Of a DNA stretch of 64,000 nucleotides, positions 27,424-37,409 are shown piece after piece. Origin of the DNA: Ignavibacteria bacterium RIFOXYC2_FULL_35_21. GTDB lineage: Bacteria > Bacteroidota > Ignavibacteria > Kapaibacteriales > UBA2268. How positions within the stretch are numbered: the first letter of the stretch is position 1; each line of letters opens with the position of its first letter. Position numbers and translations under genes: made by a program. The notes beneath the pieces were generated by a model. That model saw nothing but the letters and a program-made list of their open reading frames with translations. It made no database searches and had not been told where the DNA came from. The stretch is from NCBI GenBank assembly GCA_001804705.1, contig MHAY01000091.1, positions 53,726 to 117,725 on the forward strand, given 5' to 3'.

Positions 27424-27642
27424 GCCAATTACCTCAAATATCAGGTAAAGATTGTGTGAAAGTATTAGAGAAATTTGGTTTTACATTGAGGAGGCAAACA
27501 GGGAGTCATATAATAATAAGAAAATCCGAACCATTTTGTCAGGATAGTAGTACCAAACCATAAAACCCTTGATAAAGGAACCTTAAGAGCTATACTGCGG
27601 CAAGCAGAAGTAACAGTTGAACAATTTATTAATTATTATTAA
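27420..27642 (+). pseudogene. hicA: HicA toxin, frameshifted
   Basis: From ATG 27420 the frame reads MSQLPQISGKDCVKVLEKFG and then GSHIIIRKSEPF, a HicA dsRBD-like fold with the catalytic His. It then hits a stop at 27561 after only 47 residues. Reading one base over after the TTTT run at 27534-27537 restores VRIVVPNHKTLDKGTLRAI then LRQAEVTVEQFINYY to a stop at 27640. One extra T therefore splits the gene. Either the toxin is inactivated or the base is an assembly error. Confidence 0.85.
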
Positions 27643-27655
27643 AATACTTTTCGAA

Positions 27656-29956
27656 TCAAGAAATTTTATCAATTATTTTCCTCTCTCTCGCTTGGTTTAA
27701 ACCTTTCATTACTATTTCTTCCGGGATGACTATATCGAAACCTGAGTGCGGCACTCCCTTCTTGGCTCTCAATCTGTTTAATACTTCGTTGAAGAGTTGT
27801 TCTGCTTCCTCAAATCTTTTTAAATAAAGTAAAGCATAAGCTTTGAGATGGAGTGCATACACCTGCCCCGGTGCTTTTTCCAAAGATTTTTCCGACCAAT
27901 ATAAACATTCTTCAAAATTTTTCTTGTTTCCTACAAGTTGTGCCAGGGTTGATGTGGCACTTGAATAGACAGAGTCTGAAAGATTTCCCAGTTGAAGTGC
28001 AAACCTGATTGTTTTCTCTGCTTCATCAATCAATTTCATTTGAGCAAGAGTCTGACCAAGCTGGTACCAGGCATAAGCATTCAAAGGTTCTTCCTGAACA
28101 TGTTCTATAAGCATGGCATAATTTCTTTTCACCTTCGCTTCCATCACTTCTCTCGACTGATTATATCCAAGATGCTCGATAACTATATCCGAAAAATTTA
28201 TTGACTTACCAAGAGCAAATATTGAAGGAGTTATTTGCTCATGCACGCGCCCCTGAAATGAAATTTTTGGAAATCCATAATTCCTGAATATACGCGGATA
28301 GCCTCCGCGGTGTCTTTCTGTCGAGCCGTTAAGCTGGAAGTGGTCGCTCTCGATTGTACAAATGAAACCACCGATTTCATCTCCTGAATTCATTAATAAA
28401 TTCCTGATATTAGCTTTTGAAATTTCATCTAACCGCTCATCTGCATCGAGATATAATACCCATTCACCTGTTGAATGTTTCAATGCCTCATTTCTTGCCG
28501 CCGCAAAATCGTTGACCCATTCAAAATCGAATATCTTTGCATTGAATTTTTTTGCAATTTCCCTTGTTCTGTCGGTTGAACCCGTGTCAACAATCACAAT
28601 TTCATCAACGACATCCCTTACACTATCAAGACAGCCTGCTAAATTATCTTCTTCGTTTTTTACAATCATGCTCAATGTTAAAAATGGTTTATAACCATTT
28701 CCACCTGTTTTCACCTCGCTCTTTGTCTTAATAGCTTTAATTTTACTCAATGCTAAATCAACTTGCTTTAAATAATTCAAAATATCTTCCCTGCCGGGAG
28801 CTATACTCAGAGCCTTATTAAGAAAGCTTTTTGCTTCATCGAATTTTTTCCATTGAAAAGCTACATTAGCCATTCCGACAAGATTACCGACATCATGATT
28901 ATTAATTTTATATCCTTTTTCAAATTCAATTAAAGCCGCATCCCACTGTTTTAGTCCAATCAGACATTTTCCCTTCCTGAAATAAAGCTGTTCTTTCGGA
29001 AGATGATAATCCCCTACAATCTTTGTGGTCAAATCCTCTTTCGTTTCTGCTTCTTCCAATCTCTGGTAAGAATCGAGTGCATCGGGATAATTACTGATTT
29101 GAGTATAAGTATCACCAAGTATATAATTCGCAAAAGACTGATTAGGAAGTATTTTCAAAGATTCTTTGCCTCTCTCGATTGCTAATTCATAATTGGACAT
29201 TTGAAATGCAATAACAGCTCCGAAATTGAGTGCCTGTGGCTTTACAGCACTTTGTGGCTGAACCATTCTAAGTGTTCCTTTTATATCTTTTTCGGCTTCA
29301 TCAAGTTTTTTCAATGCGAGGAAAGTTTTAGCCCTTTGATATAGAGAATATGCATCTTCAGGTTTTTTTACCAGTGCCTTATTCAAAAGATTAAGATTCC
29401 TTTCCTGCTTCGATCTCATTTGTTCTGATGAATGGCCATAACCAAGATGAATAAATTTGAGGTTAGTTTGTTCGAGCTTATAACCCGCCTGGAGCAATGG
29501 TTCAAGCACCTGCTCATGTATAATTCCATGAAACCTGACTGATGGATGATTGATAAATAATCTCAATAAGCCAGACAAATAAGTATCGACACTTCCATCT
29601 TCCCTTACTGCTTCAGACACAACATTAATCAGCCAGCCGCCTGTTGCAGGATTGCTTTTTTCAAGCACTCCCCTGACTTCTTCGGGATTCAAAAGCCTTT
29701 CGTCTGCATCAATAACAAGTATATATTTTTTGGACGCAGCATCGAGTGCTATATTTCTTGATAGGGAAAAGTCATCCTGCCAATCAGACCTAATCACTTT
29801 GCACCCGAATCGCTCTGCCATTTCAATTGTTTTGTCAGTTGAACCCGTATCAACAACAATAATCTCATCAACACAGGATTCAATTGACTTCATGCAATCA
29901 GAAATATGTTTTTCTTCATTCTTTGCTATTATACATGCTGATATATTTATGTCCAA
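27656..29956 (-). CDS. Duplicated GT2 glycosyltransferase-TPR protein
   Basis: 766 residues made of two homologous halves. Each has a family 2 glycosyltransferase domain: first ISACIIAKNEEKHISDCM with VDTGSTDKTIEMAERFGCKV and DADERLL; second LSMIVKNEEDNLAGCLDSVR with VDTGSTDRTREIAKKFNAKI and DADERLD. Each is followed by TPR helices (NLLNKALVKKPEDAYSLYQR; WYQLGQTLAQMKLIDEAEKT). The DxD-like DADE motif is present in both. Cytosolic; donor and acceptor unknown, possibly glycopeptide or surface glycan. It is convergent with hicA, 13 bp apart. Confidence 0.88.
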   Translation of the reverse strand: MDINISACIIAKNEEKHISDCMKSIESCVDEIIVVDTGSTDKTIEMAERFGCKVIRSDWQDDFSLSRNIALDAASKKYILVIDADERLLNPEEVRGVLEKSNPATGGWLINVVSEAVREDGSVDTYLSGLLRLFINHPSVRFHGIIHEQVLEPLLQAGYKLEQTNLKFIHLGYGHSSEQMRSKQERNLNLLNKALVKKPEDAYSLYQRAKTFLALKKLDEAEKDIKGTLRMVQPQSAVKPQALNFGAVIAFQMSNYELAIERGKESLKILPNQSFANYILGDTYTQISNYPDALDSYQRLEEAETKEDLTTKIVGDYHLPKEQLYFRKGKCLIGLKQWDAALIEFEKGYKINNHDVGNLVGMANVAFQWKKFDEAKSFLNKALSIAPGREDILNYLKQVDLALSKIKAIKTKSEVKTGGNGYKPFLTLSMIVKNEEDNLAGCLDSVRDVVDEIVIVDTGSTDRTREIAKKFNAKIFDFEWVNDFAAARNEALKHSTGEWVLYLDADERLDEISKANIRNLLMNSGDEIGGFICTIESDHFQLNGSTERHRGGYPRIFRNYGFPKISFQGRVHEQITPSIFALGKSINFSDIVIEHLGYNQSREVMEAKVKRNYAMLIEHVQEEPLNAYAWYQLGQTLAQMKLIDEAEKTIRFALQLGNLSDSVYSSATSTLAQLVGNKKNFEECLYWSEKSLEKAPGQVYALHLKAYALLYLKRFEEAEQLFNEVLNRLRAKKGVPHSGFDIVIPEEIVMKGLNQARERKIIDKIS

Positions 29957-30117
29957 TACATACCATAATTTTTATTTAACAACTGCTTAATGTAATCAAA
30001 AATTATGCTATAAATTTCGTTCTTTAAAATTTTTGTATAATAATCTAATATTATATAAATTGTAAGTTTGTAATATATCTAATATCAATGTTATAGATAT
30101 AAAAGGGAGTATGAAAA

Positions 30118-33100
30118 ATGAAAAAGTTATTTAATTTTTTATTGATATTAATTCCTATTGTTATTGCTTCATCTTCCTCGGCATTAACACAGGCTACTCT
30201 TAATTCATGGGACATGAGTGTTGAGGGGTACAAAGATAAAAAATTTTCTGAGGTACAAAAGGCTTTCAATGAATATTGGAAAGATAAAATGCCGACTAAA
30301 GGAAGCGGCTGGAAGGTGTTCAAGCGTTGGGAATATTTTTGGGAGCAAAGGCTTGGTTCAACCGGCAAAGCTCCTGATATGGCTAAAATTTATCAAGGCT
30401 GGAATGATTACCTGGCTAAAAATAATCAAAAGCAGAATAGTATATTAGCCGAAAACCCGTGGGTATTTCTTGGGCCATCATCCATACCGTTCAAAATGTC
30501 CACTTATCCGCAGGTTGTTGGCATGGGTAGAATCAATTGCATAGCTTTTGACCCGAAGGACCCGAATATACTATGGGCTGGTGCAGCTTACGGAGGTGTT
30601 TGGAAAACGACAGACAAAGGGGCAACCTGGAAAACATTCCCTTTCACTGAATTTATGTCAATAGGTGTTTCTGATATTGCCGTGTCTCCGACAGATTCCA
30701 ACATTGTTTATGTGGCTACAGGCGATGCCGATGGCTCGTTAAGCGGAAGTGCATGTTACAGCATTGGAATCCTGAAAACTACAGACGGTGGTGATACATG
30801 GACAACAACAGGGCTTCAGAGACAGATACATGACGGATTTATTATTAACAGAATTCTTGTTCACCCGACTCACCCTGATACTGTTTATGCCGCAACAAAT
30901 AATGGCCTGTATTTTACTTTCGATGGAGGTACAAACTGGTCTGTAAGGGCTAATGTCCCATTCAGAGATATTGAATTCAAATCTGACAATCCGGAAATAA
31001 TTTATGGCTCAGTAATTTTACGAAATGCTCAGGGTGCATTAGTTTATGGTGTCCTAAATTGCGTTTTGGCAGATACAACATGGAGAGCAAATTTCACATT
31101 CCCGTTAACAGATGTTGTTAGAATTGCAATTGCAGTTACACCTGCGAATCCCAATATAATATATGCTTTATGCGTAGCTTCTGATCTGGGTTTCCACTCG
31201 TTTTTGAAATCAACCGATGCCGGTGGAACATGGAACATACTTGCCCAGCGTTCAACTTCACCTAATTATCTGCATGAAAACTGGGCTGGCGTAGGAGAAG
31301 GCGGCCAGGGACATTATGATTTAGCAATAGCTGTATCAAAAACCAATGCTGATGAAGTTTACATTGGCGGAGTTAATATCTGGAAATCAATCGACGGGGG
31401 AACTAATTGGGCTTTAAATGCCGAATGGACTGGCCAGCATTCTGTGCCGTGGATTCATCCTGACCAACATAAACTCACATTCTCTCCGGAAGGGATATTA
31501 TATTCCGCAAATGATGGCGGCGTTATTTATAGTACAAACGGGGGTGCATCCTGGACAAATATCAGTGATGGGCTTGAAGTTACTCAGTTTTACAGAATCA
31601 GCAGTGCTGCGTCAACCAATGGCATTATTTTCGGCGGTACACAAGACAACGGGACACACAGGTTGCTTGCTAAAGAATGGAAAAATGTTCTTGGAGGTGA
31701 TGGCATGGACTGCCAGGTTGACCCAACCAATTATAATTTTGTCTATGGTTCTCTTTATTATGGTGATTTTTATAAATCAACTGATGCCGGTAATACATTT
31801 GCTCCATTGTTAAATAAATCATATACCAATGAAGAAGCCGGTTGGATTACACCTTTTGTTATTGACCCTAAGTTCCCTGCAGTTATTTATGCAGGCTATC
31901 AAAACGTTTGGAAATCCACAAACAGGGGAATTACGTGGAACCGCCTTGCTGCTATAGATTCAACTTATATAATCAGAGCAATAGCTATCGCCCCTTCAGA
32001 CCCTAATACAATATATGTTTCTAAGCAAGGTGGAATATGGGCTTCGTATGATGCAGGGCAAACATGGGAACATATTATAAATGGAGGTATTATTCCGGGT
32101 ATTGCCGTTTCCCCTACAAATCCGAGAAAATTTTGGCTTGCAAATTCCGGGTATGGTGATAGTTTAAAAGTTTATCTTATGGAGGATACTCTTACAAATA
32201 TTTCAGGTTCGTTGCCGAATGTACCTGTTAATTGCATTGTGTATCAGAATAATTCACCGGACAGAATATATATTGGAACTGATGTCGGTGTTTTCTATCT
32301 GGACAACCGGCTTAACGACTGGCGCCTATTCAACGAAGGAATGCCTAATGTAGTTATCAACGATTTAGAAATTCATTATAATTCTAAGAAAATTTATGCA
32401 GCGACATTCGGCAGGGGCCTTTGGGAAAACGGCCTGATTGTTTGTAATGAACCCCTCCCGAAAATTTCTTATGCAAAAAAAGATATCTGCGTAGGGGACA
32501 GTGTCAAACTTGAACTTCCTGATATCTATAAATCGTATAATTGGTCAACAAGTGCAACTACTAGTTTCATTTGGGTAAAAACCGAGGGAAAATATTCTGT
32601 TACGGTTGTTGATACTTCTGATTGCACTTATACATCCGAACCAGTTGAAATAATTGTTCATGAAATTCCAAATATCTCAATAAAAGTAACCGGCAACACA
32701 ACATTTTGCGAAGGAGACAGCGTTACGCTCCAGGGAAATCCCTGGCTTACTTTTACTACATGGGACTGGTCGAACGGACAAACCGGAAGAACAGTCATTG
32801 TAAAGGAATCAGGTTCATATACTGTAACCGGGACTACCCAGCATGGCTGCAAAAACACATCTACCCCGGTTGAAGTTACGGTGAATCCCGCACCTGCAAA
32901 ACCAACAATAACAAGAGAAGGCAATGTCTTAACATCATCATTAGCACACAAATATCAATGGTATAGGAATGATACACTTATTTTTAACGCTACTCATCAG
33001 GCTTATGAAGCTAAAAAAGATGCCAGATATACTGTGAAAGTAATCAATGAACATGATTGCTCAACAATGTCGGACCCGATTGATGTGATTCTTGGCGTTG

Positions 33101-33366
33101 AAGATAACCCCGAAAATGATATTTTTGTTATTCAGCCTAATCCTGCACAAGGTAGTTTTAATCTGATTATAAACAGTGATGGCAATTATAAAGCATCAAT
33201 TGAAATATCCGACATTCGGGGTGTTAAGTTAATCACAATCAACGATATTGAGAGCAACGGTATCTTCCGGCAGACAATTTATATGCATAAATACCCGTCA
33301 GGGATTTACTTTGTTAAGTTGAAACTCGGAGAAAAAATATTCAACAAAAAATTAATAAAGGAATAA
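30118..33366 (+). CDS. Giant beta-propeller T9SS cargo (sortilin/VPS10-like), copy 1
   Basis: 1082 residues; a GGGAG site eight bases before ATG 30118 supports the start. A signal peptide (LLILIPIVIASSSSALTQ) is followed by a short helical module (FSEVQKAFNEYWKDKM, then GWKVFKRWEYFWEQRL). Residues ~110-770 hold many BNR/sortilin-type repeats (KTTDKGATWKTF, KSTDAGGTWNILA, STNGGASWTNIS). Two Ig-like SprB-type segments (CVGDSVKLELPDIYKSYNWS; CEGDSVTLQGNPWLTFTTWD) precede a T9SS domain ending KKLIKE. Probably an adhesin or glycan-binding surface protein; glycosidase activity is not shown. Confidence 0.85.
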   Translation: MKKLFNFLLILIPIVIASSSSALTQATLNSWDMSVEGYKDKKFSEVQKAFNEYWKDKMPTKGSGWKVFKRWEYFWEQRLGSTGKAPDMAKIYQGWNDYLAKNNQKQNSILAENPWVFLGPSSIPFKMSTYPQVVGMGRINCIAFDPKDPNILWAGAAYGGVWKTTDKGATWKTFPFTEFMSIGVSDIAVSPTDSNIVYVATGDADGSLSGSACYSIGILKTTDGGDTWTTTGLQRQIHDGFIINRILVHPTHPDTVYAATNNGLYFTFDGGTNWSVRANVPFRDIEFKSDNPEIIYGSVILRNAQGALVYGVLNCVLADTTWRANFTFPLTDVVRIAIAVTPANPNIIYALCVASDLGFHSFLKSTDAGGTWNILAQRSTSPNYLHENWAGVGEGGQGHYDLAIAVSKTNADEVYIGGVNIWKSIDGGTNWALNAEWTGQHSVPWIHPDQHKLTFSPEGILYSANDGGVIYSTNGGASWTNISDGLEVTQFYRISSAASTNGIIFGGTQDNGTHRLLAKEWKNVLGGDGMDCQVDPTNYNFVYGSLYYGDFYKSTDAGNTFAPLLNKSYTNEEAGWITPFVIDPKFPAVIYAGYQNVWKSTNRGITWNRLAAIDSTYIIRAIAIAPSDPNTIYVSKQGGIWASYDAGQTWEHIINGGIIPGIAVSPTNPRKFWLANSGYGDSLKVYLMEDTLTNISGSLPNVPVNCIVYQNNSPDRIYIGTDVGVFYLDNRLNDWRLFNEGMPNVVINDLEIHYNSKKIYAATFGRGLWENGLIVCNEPLPKISYAKKDICVGDSVKLELPDIYKSYNWSTSATTSFIWVKTEGKYSVTVVDTSDCTYTSEPVEIIVHEIPNISIKVTGNTTFCEGDSVTLQGNPWLTFTTWDWSNGQTGRTVIVKESGSYTVTGTTQHGCKNTSTPVEVTVNPAPAKPTITREGNVLTSSLAHKYQWYRNDTLIFNATHQAYEAKKDARYTVKVINEHDCSTMSDPIDVILGVEDNPENDIFVIQPNPAQGSFNLIINSDGNYKASIEISDIRGVKLITINDIESNGIFRQTIYMHKYPSGIYFVKLKLGEKIFNKKLIKE

Positions 33367-33437
33367 ATTATTTAATAAATACTTGATTTAATTATACGTC
33401 ATATTATATAGATTGATTAATGTTTAGCGGACTTTAT

Positions 33438-36400
33438 ATGAAAACAAAAAATATTATATTAAAAACAACTCTGATAATCACAATTATTAGTTTTTTATCG
33501 GGAATTTCTTTTGCCCAACAAAATTTCATGGCTGAATTGGAAAAATCACCCAACCCTAATTTTTATGAGATTCAAAAAGCAATGAATAACTACTGGGAGC
33601 AAATTCCTGAATCCGAAAGAAAAGGGTGGAAACAATTTAAAAGGTGGGAATCATTTTGGGAGAGAAGGGTTTATCCTTCAGGTGAATTTCCTGATGCAAC
33701 AAAAATTCTTCAGGAATGGCAGCAATTCCGGGGGAAGAAACAACACAATACAATTCAAGCAACTGCAGAATGGAAATTATTAGGTCCAATTTTGAATCCT
33801 GCTTCTGTTGGCAATTCCCGTAAACAGGGAATAGGCAGGATAAACAGATTAAGATTTCAGCATGATAATGATAACATTATATGGGCAGGCTCTGCATCAG
33901 GCGGAGTATGGAAATCCGACGACGGAGGAAAGAATTGGTGGTCTCCCCCTTTCACACAATTCTTGTCCATAGGTGTATCGGATATTGCTATATCCGAAAG
34001 AAACCCGGATATTGTATATGTTGCAACCGGCGATTGTGAACCCTCATATCGTGATTATTATTCCATTGGATTGATTAAAACAACGAATGGTGGTATTGAT
34101 TGGGAAGTAACAAACCTTAAAAATTCGCTTGACAATGGGAGAAATATTAACCGTGTACTCGTACATCCGGATAACCCTAATATTGTAATAGCAGGTACAA
34201 GCGACGGTATCTATAAATCTACTGATGGCGGTAATTCCTGGAGCCTGAAAGAAGGAGGAAAATTTTTCATTGATATGGAATTTATGCCCTGGAATCCCAA
34301 TGTTGTCTATGCTTCAACAAAATCATGGTCAGGTAATTATATTTATAAGTCAAGCAATAATGGCGATACATGGAAAATTGTACAGACATACCAGAATTCT
34401 GTTAGGGTAGCAATTGCCGTAACACGTTCTGAACCACTTTTTGTTTATGCAGTGGCATCTTCATCAGACCGCGGTTTTCAGTCATTATCTGTGTCTTATG
34501 ACGGAGGTGAAAATTGGGACATTATAGCAACTCGGGCGACTACCAAAAATATTCTCGGCTGGCAGGACGGAGGGCCTAATGACCAAAACAATGGGTCCTT
34601 TGGGCAGGGGGAATATGACCTTTGCATAGCTGTTTCACCAAATAACGGATATGAAGTATATGTGGGTGGAATAAATGTTTGGAAATCATCTAACGGCGGT
34701 CAAACATTTACATTAATGACTCATTGGTATGGGAACTATCAAAAGGCGTTTATACATGCCGACCAGCACGACTTGGTTTTTGCTAATAATTCAAATGTCC
34801 TTTTTGCCACACATGACGGTGGTATTGATAAATCCAATGACGGCGGTTTTAGCTGGACAAATCTTACCGACGGAATATCCATTTCGCAGTTTTACAGGCT
34901 GGGTTGCTCGGCAACGAATCCGGACCTTATAATTGGCGGCTGCCAGGATAACGGAACACGTAGATTTAAGAATAATGAATGGATGGGTGTCTATGCAGGT
35001 GACGGTATGGAAGCGGCAATTGACCCAACTAACGAGAATTATATGTATGCCTCATCCCAGTATGGTAATTTAGTCAGGTCAACCAACGGAGGAAGCAGTT
35101 TCGTTCGTATGATTGGCGAATCCGAAACAGGCCATAAAGGTGACTGGATTACTCCATTTATCATTAATCCTATTAACACTTCAGTACTTTTTGCCGGGTA
35201 CATAGATGTTTGGAAACTAACTAACTATGGTAAAGCAAGACGAAAAATTTCAAACTTTGGCGGTAATCAGAGACTTTTCTCTTTAGCTCTTGCTCCTTCT
35301 GACTCGAATACACTATATGCTTCAAATCAAAGTGACTTACATGTTACTCGTGATGGCGGTCTATCCTGGACAAAAAAGTTGTATTCCGGTGGTCCCATTT
35401 CTTACATTGCTGTTGACCCGGCTAATCCAAACAGGGCCTGGATTACAAAATCAAATTACTCCAGCGGAAATAAAGTTTTTGAATATGATGGTACGGCCTG
35501 GAAAAATATATCGGGAAACCTTCCGAATGTTCCTGTGAATTGTATTGTTTATCAGAATAGTTCTCCCGACAGGCTTTATGTAGGAACCGATATAGGTGTA
35601 TTCTACTCGGATTATGGTTCAAGCTATTGGGAGCCTTATGGTAGCGGTATGCCAAATGTAATTGTGCAGGAGCTTGAAATTCAATATACAGCCAACAAGC
35701 TAAGGGCGGCAACCTTTGGTAGAGGTATTTGGGAAGCGGATATAATGGATTGCAATCTTCCACAGCCACAGGTTAATATATATGGCGAAACCACATTTTG
35801 CCAAGGGGACAGTGTAATTCTCGAAATCGCCGATGGCTTCTCAAATTATATATGGTCAACCGGTGAAACAACAAAACGAATAGTTATTAAGCAGTCGGGT
35901 TCATACAATGTTTTAATAAATGGCCCGAACGGATGTACAGCAAAGTCTAAAGCAGTTGATGTTGTAGTTAAAACTGTAAATAATCTTAGCATATCCCCTG
36001 TCGGTAAACATCCAATGTGCATAGGTGATTCGGTTCAGCTTAGTGCTTCCCTTGGCTTCCAGTCCTATTCCTGGTCAACAGGCGAGATAACGAGGAAAAT
36101 AACGGTTTCTACTTCGAGGCTTTATTCGGTTACTGCAACTTCAACCGGAGGATGTAAGGCATACGCAGAGTTTCTTGTTGAAATTTCACCGGCAAAACCA
36201 ATCATAACAAGATATAGAAATACGTTTACTGCCAGCGAAGCCGCTGGTTATCAGTGGTATCTTAACGGCAATCCAATACCTGATGCTACTCAGCAAATGT
36301 ATGAAATCACGGAAGCAGGTATTTATAATGTTGTAGTATTCGACAACGACAGTTGTACTAACGAATCGGATTCTATCGATGCAATTGTAGGTGTTGAAGA

Positions 36401-36665
36401 ACTTAATTATTCAACTAATTCTGTATCCGTTCATCCTAATCCCGGGACAGGTTTATATAATGTTAATATAATATTACAAATGCCTTCTGTGGTGGAGATG
36501 GCCTTGACAAATTTAATTGGTATCGAGGTTTGGTCTCTCAAAACAGAATATGATGGAATAGAACTGACTAATGAGATTAATATACAGTCTTTCCCTGCAG
36601 GAGTGTATTACCTGACTGTGAAGTTCGGTTCTCAGAGGGTTATGCAGAAGATTGTGAAGGAATAA
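33438..36665 (+). CDS. Giant beta-propeller T9SS cargo, copy 2
   Basis: 1075 residues from ATG 33438 (an ATG at 33420 adds six residues). It is a tandem paralogue of the preceding gene with the same plan: signal peptide, the module FYEIQKAMNNYWEQIP then GWKQFKRWESFWERRV, BNR repeats (KSDDGGKNWWSPPF, KSTDGGNSWSLK, HDGGIDKSNDGGFSWTNL), two Ig-like segments (CQGDSVILEIADGFSNYIWS, CIGDSVQLSASLGFQSYSWS) and a T9SS domain ending QKIVKE. Some propeller blades differ strongly, so the two copies have diverged, perhaps for different ligands. Spacing 71 bp; co-transcription is likely. Confidence 0.85.
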   Translation: MKTKNIILKTTLIITIISFLSGISFAQQNFMAELEKSPNPNFYEIQKAMNNYWEQIPESERKGWKQFKRWESFWERRVYPSGEFPDATKILQEWQQFRGKKQHNTIQATAEWKLLGPILNPASVGNSRKQGIGRINRLRFQHDNDNIIWAGSASGGVWKSDDGGKNWWSPPFTQFLSIGVSDIAISERNPDIVYVATGDCEPSYRDYYSIGLIKTTNGGIDWEVTNLKNSLDNGRNINRVLVHPDNPNIVIAGTSDGIYKSTDGGNSWSLKEGGKFFIDMEFMPWNPNVVYASTKSWSGNYIYKSSNNGDTWKIVQTYQNSVRVAIAVTRSEPLFVYAVASSSDRGFQSLSVSYDGGENWDIIATRATTKNILGWQDGGPNDQNNGSFGQGEYDLCIAVSPNNGYEVYVGGINVWKSSNGGQTFTLMTHWYGNYQKAFIHADQHDLVFANNSNVLFATHDGGIDKSNDGGFSWTNLTDGISISQFYRLGCSATNPDLIIGGCQDNGTRRFKNNEWMGVYAGDGMEAAIDPTNENYMYASSQYGNLVRSTNGGSSFVRMIGESETGHKGDWITPFIINPINTSVLFAGYIDVWKLTNYGKARRKISNFGGNQRLFSLALAPSDSNTLYASNQSDLHVTRDGGLSWTKKLYSGGPISYIAVDPANPNRAWITKSNYSSGNKVFEYDGTAWKNISGNLPNVPVNCIVYQNSSPDRLYVGTDIGVFYSDYGSSYWEPYGSGMPNVIVQELEIQYTANKLRAATFGRGIWEADIMDCNLPQPQVNIYGETTFCQGDSVILEIADGFSNYIWSTGETTKRIVIKQSGSYNVLINGPNGCTAKSKAVDVVVKTVNNLSISPVGKHPMCIGDSVQLSASLGFQSYSWSTGEITRKITVSTSRLYSVTATSTGGCKAYAEFLVEISPAKPIITRYRNTFTASEAAGYQWYLNGNPIPDATQQMYEITEAGIYNVVVFDNDSCTNESDSIDAIVGVEELNYSTNSVSVHPNPGTGLYNVNIILQMPSVVEMALTNLIGIEVWSLKTEYDGIELTNEINIQSFPAGVYYLTVKFGSQRVMQKIVKE

Positions 36666-36678
36666 TAAATTTATAAAT

Positions 36679-36785
36679 TGTCATGCTGAATTTTTTTCAG
36701 CATCCATAGCCATTAACTGTGTCAGGAGTTACTCCTGACACTTAGTTTATACTAAAAATTGGATTCTGAACCAAGTTCAGAATGG
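36679..36785. repeat. Composite palindromic element before ruvA
   Basis: The 142-bp gap is almost entirely repeats. TGTCATGCTGAA-ttttt-TTCAGCATCCA lies at 36679-36706. Next comes the TGTCAGG-type palindrome GTGTCAGGAGT-t-ACTCCTGACAC (36719-36741). Last is TGGATTCTGAA-ccaag-TTCAGAAT at 36761-36783. Ends TGTCAT, ATCCA and TGGAT match the double hairpin at 1407, so the middle palindrome looks nested in a double-hairpin unit. Confidence 0.75.
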
Positions 36786-36807
36786 TAAAATTCAATATAG
36801 TAGAATT

Positions 36808-37407
36808 ATGATAGGCCAACTTAACGGAATACTTATAAATAAAACATCAACTGAAATAATTATAGACTGCGGTGGAGTCGGCTATACTGCTTATGTTTCG
36901 GTTAATACTTCGGAGTCCCTGCCTGAAGTTGGTAAAAATGTTAAGGTAATTACACTGCTTATTCCAAAAGAGGATTCACTAAATCTTTATGCCTTTGCAA
37001 ATGAAGCCGAAAGGGAAACCTTTAAATTACTCATTTCAATATCAGGAATAGGTCCTAAGATTGCACTTGGCATATTATCCTCTGTTACGGTTGATGATTT
37101 GCAGTCAATTGTCATCTCAGGAAATCTTCATTCTTTGCAGAAACTACCCGGAGTCGGTAAAAAGACAGCAGAGAGGCTGTTGCTTGAACTTCGGGATAAA
37201 ATAACAAAAATCATACCGGCAGAAGTCTCCGATGTTCACCTTAAATACAGCCTTATCGTTCAGGAAGCATTGTCCGCACTCGTTACATTAGGATATTCGA
37301 GACTTATGGCAGATAAAGCAATAAAGTCTGCACTCAATGATTTAAGCACCGACAAGCTGACAGCAGAGCAACTAATTAAATCAGCTTTAAAACATGCTAT
37401 GAGTTAA
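36808..37407 (+). CDS. ruvA: Holliday junction helicase subunit RuvA
   Basis: 199 residues, normal length. An OB-fold start (MIGQLNGILINKTSTEIIID) is followed by two helix-hairpin-helix motifs, LISISGIGPKIALGILSS and LQKLPGVGKKTAERLLLELR. The C-terminal domain III (VQEALSALVTLGYSRLMADK) binds RuvB. RuvA tetramers bind four-way junctions and load RuvB for branch migration. The downstream HisA-like gene begins 2 bp after its stop, so both are probably on one transcript. Confidence 0.97.
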   Translation: MIGQLNGILINKTSTEIIIDCGGVGYTAYVSVNTSESLPEVGKNVKVITLLIPKEDSLNLYAFANEAERETFKLLISISGIGPKIALGILSSVTVDDLQSIVISGNLHSLQKLPGVGKKTAERLLLELRDKITKIIPAEVSDVHLKYSLIVQEALSALVTLGYSRLMADKAIKSALNDLSTDKLTAEQLIKSALKHAMS

Positions 37408-37409
37408 TT

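Noticed and set aside
30032..30070. Promoter TTTG ... TAAGTTTG before the first propeller gene
   Set aside because: The spacer is about 27 bases, too long for the -33/-7 arrangement; kept out of the feature list.
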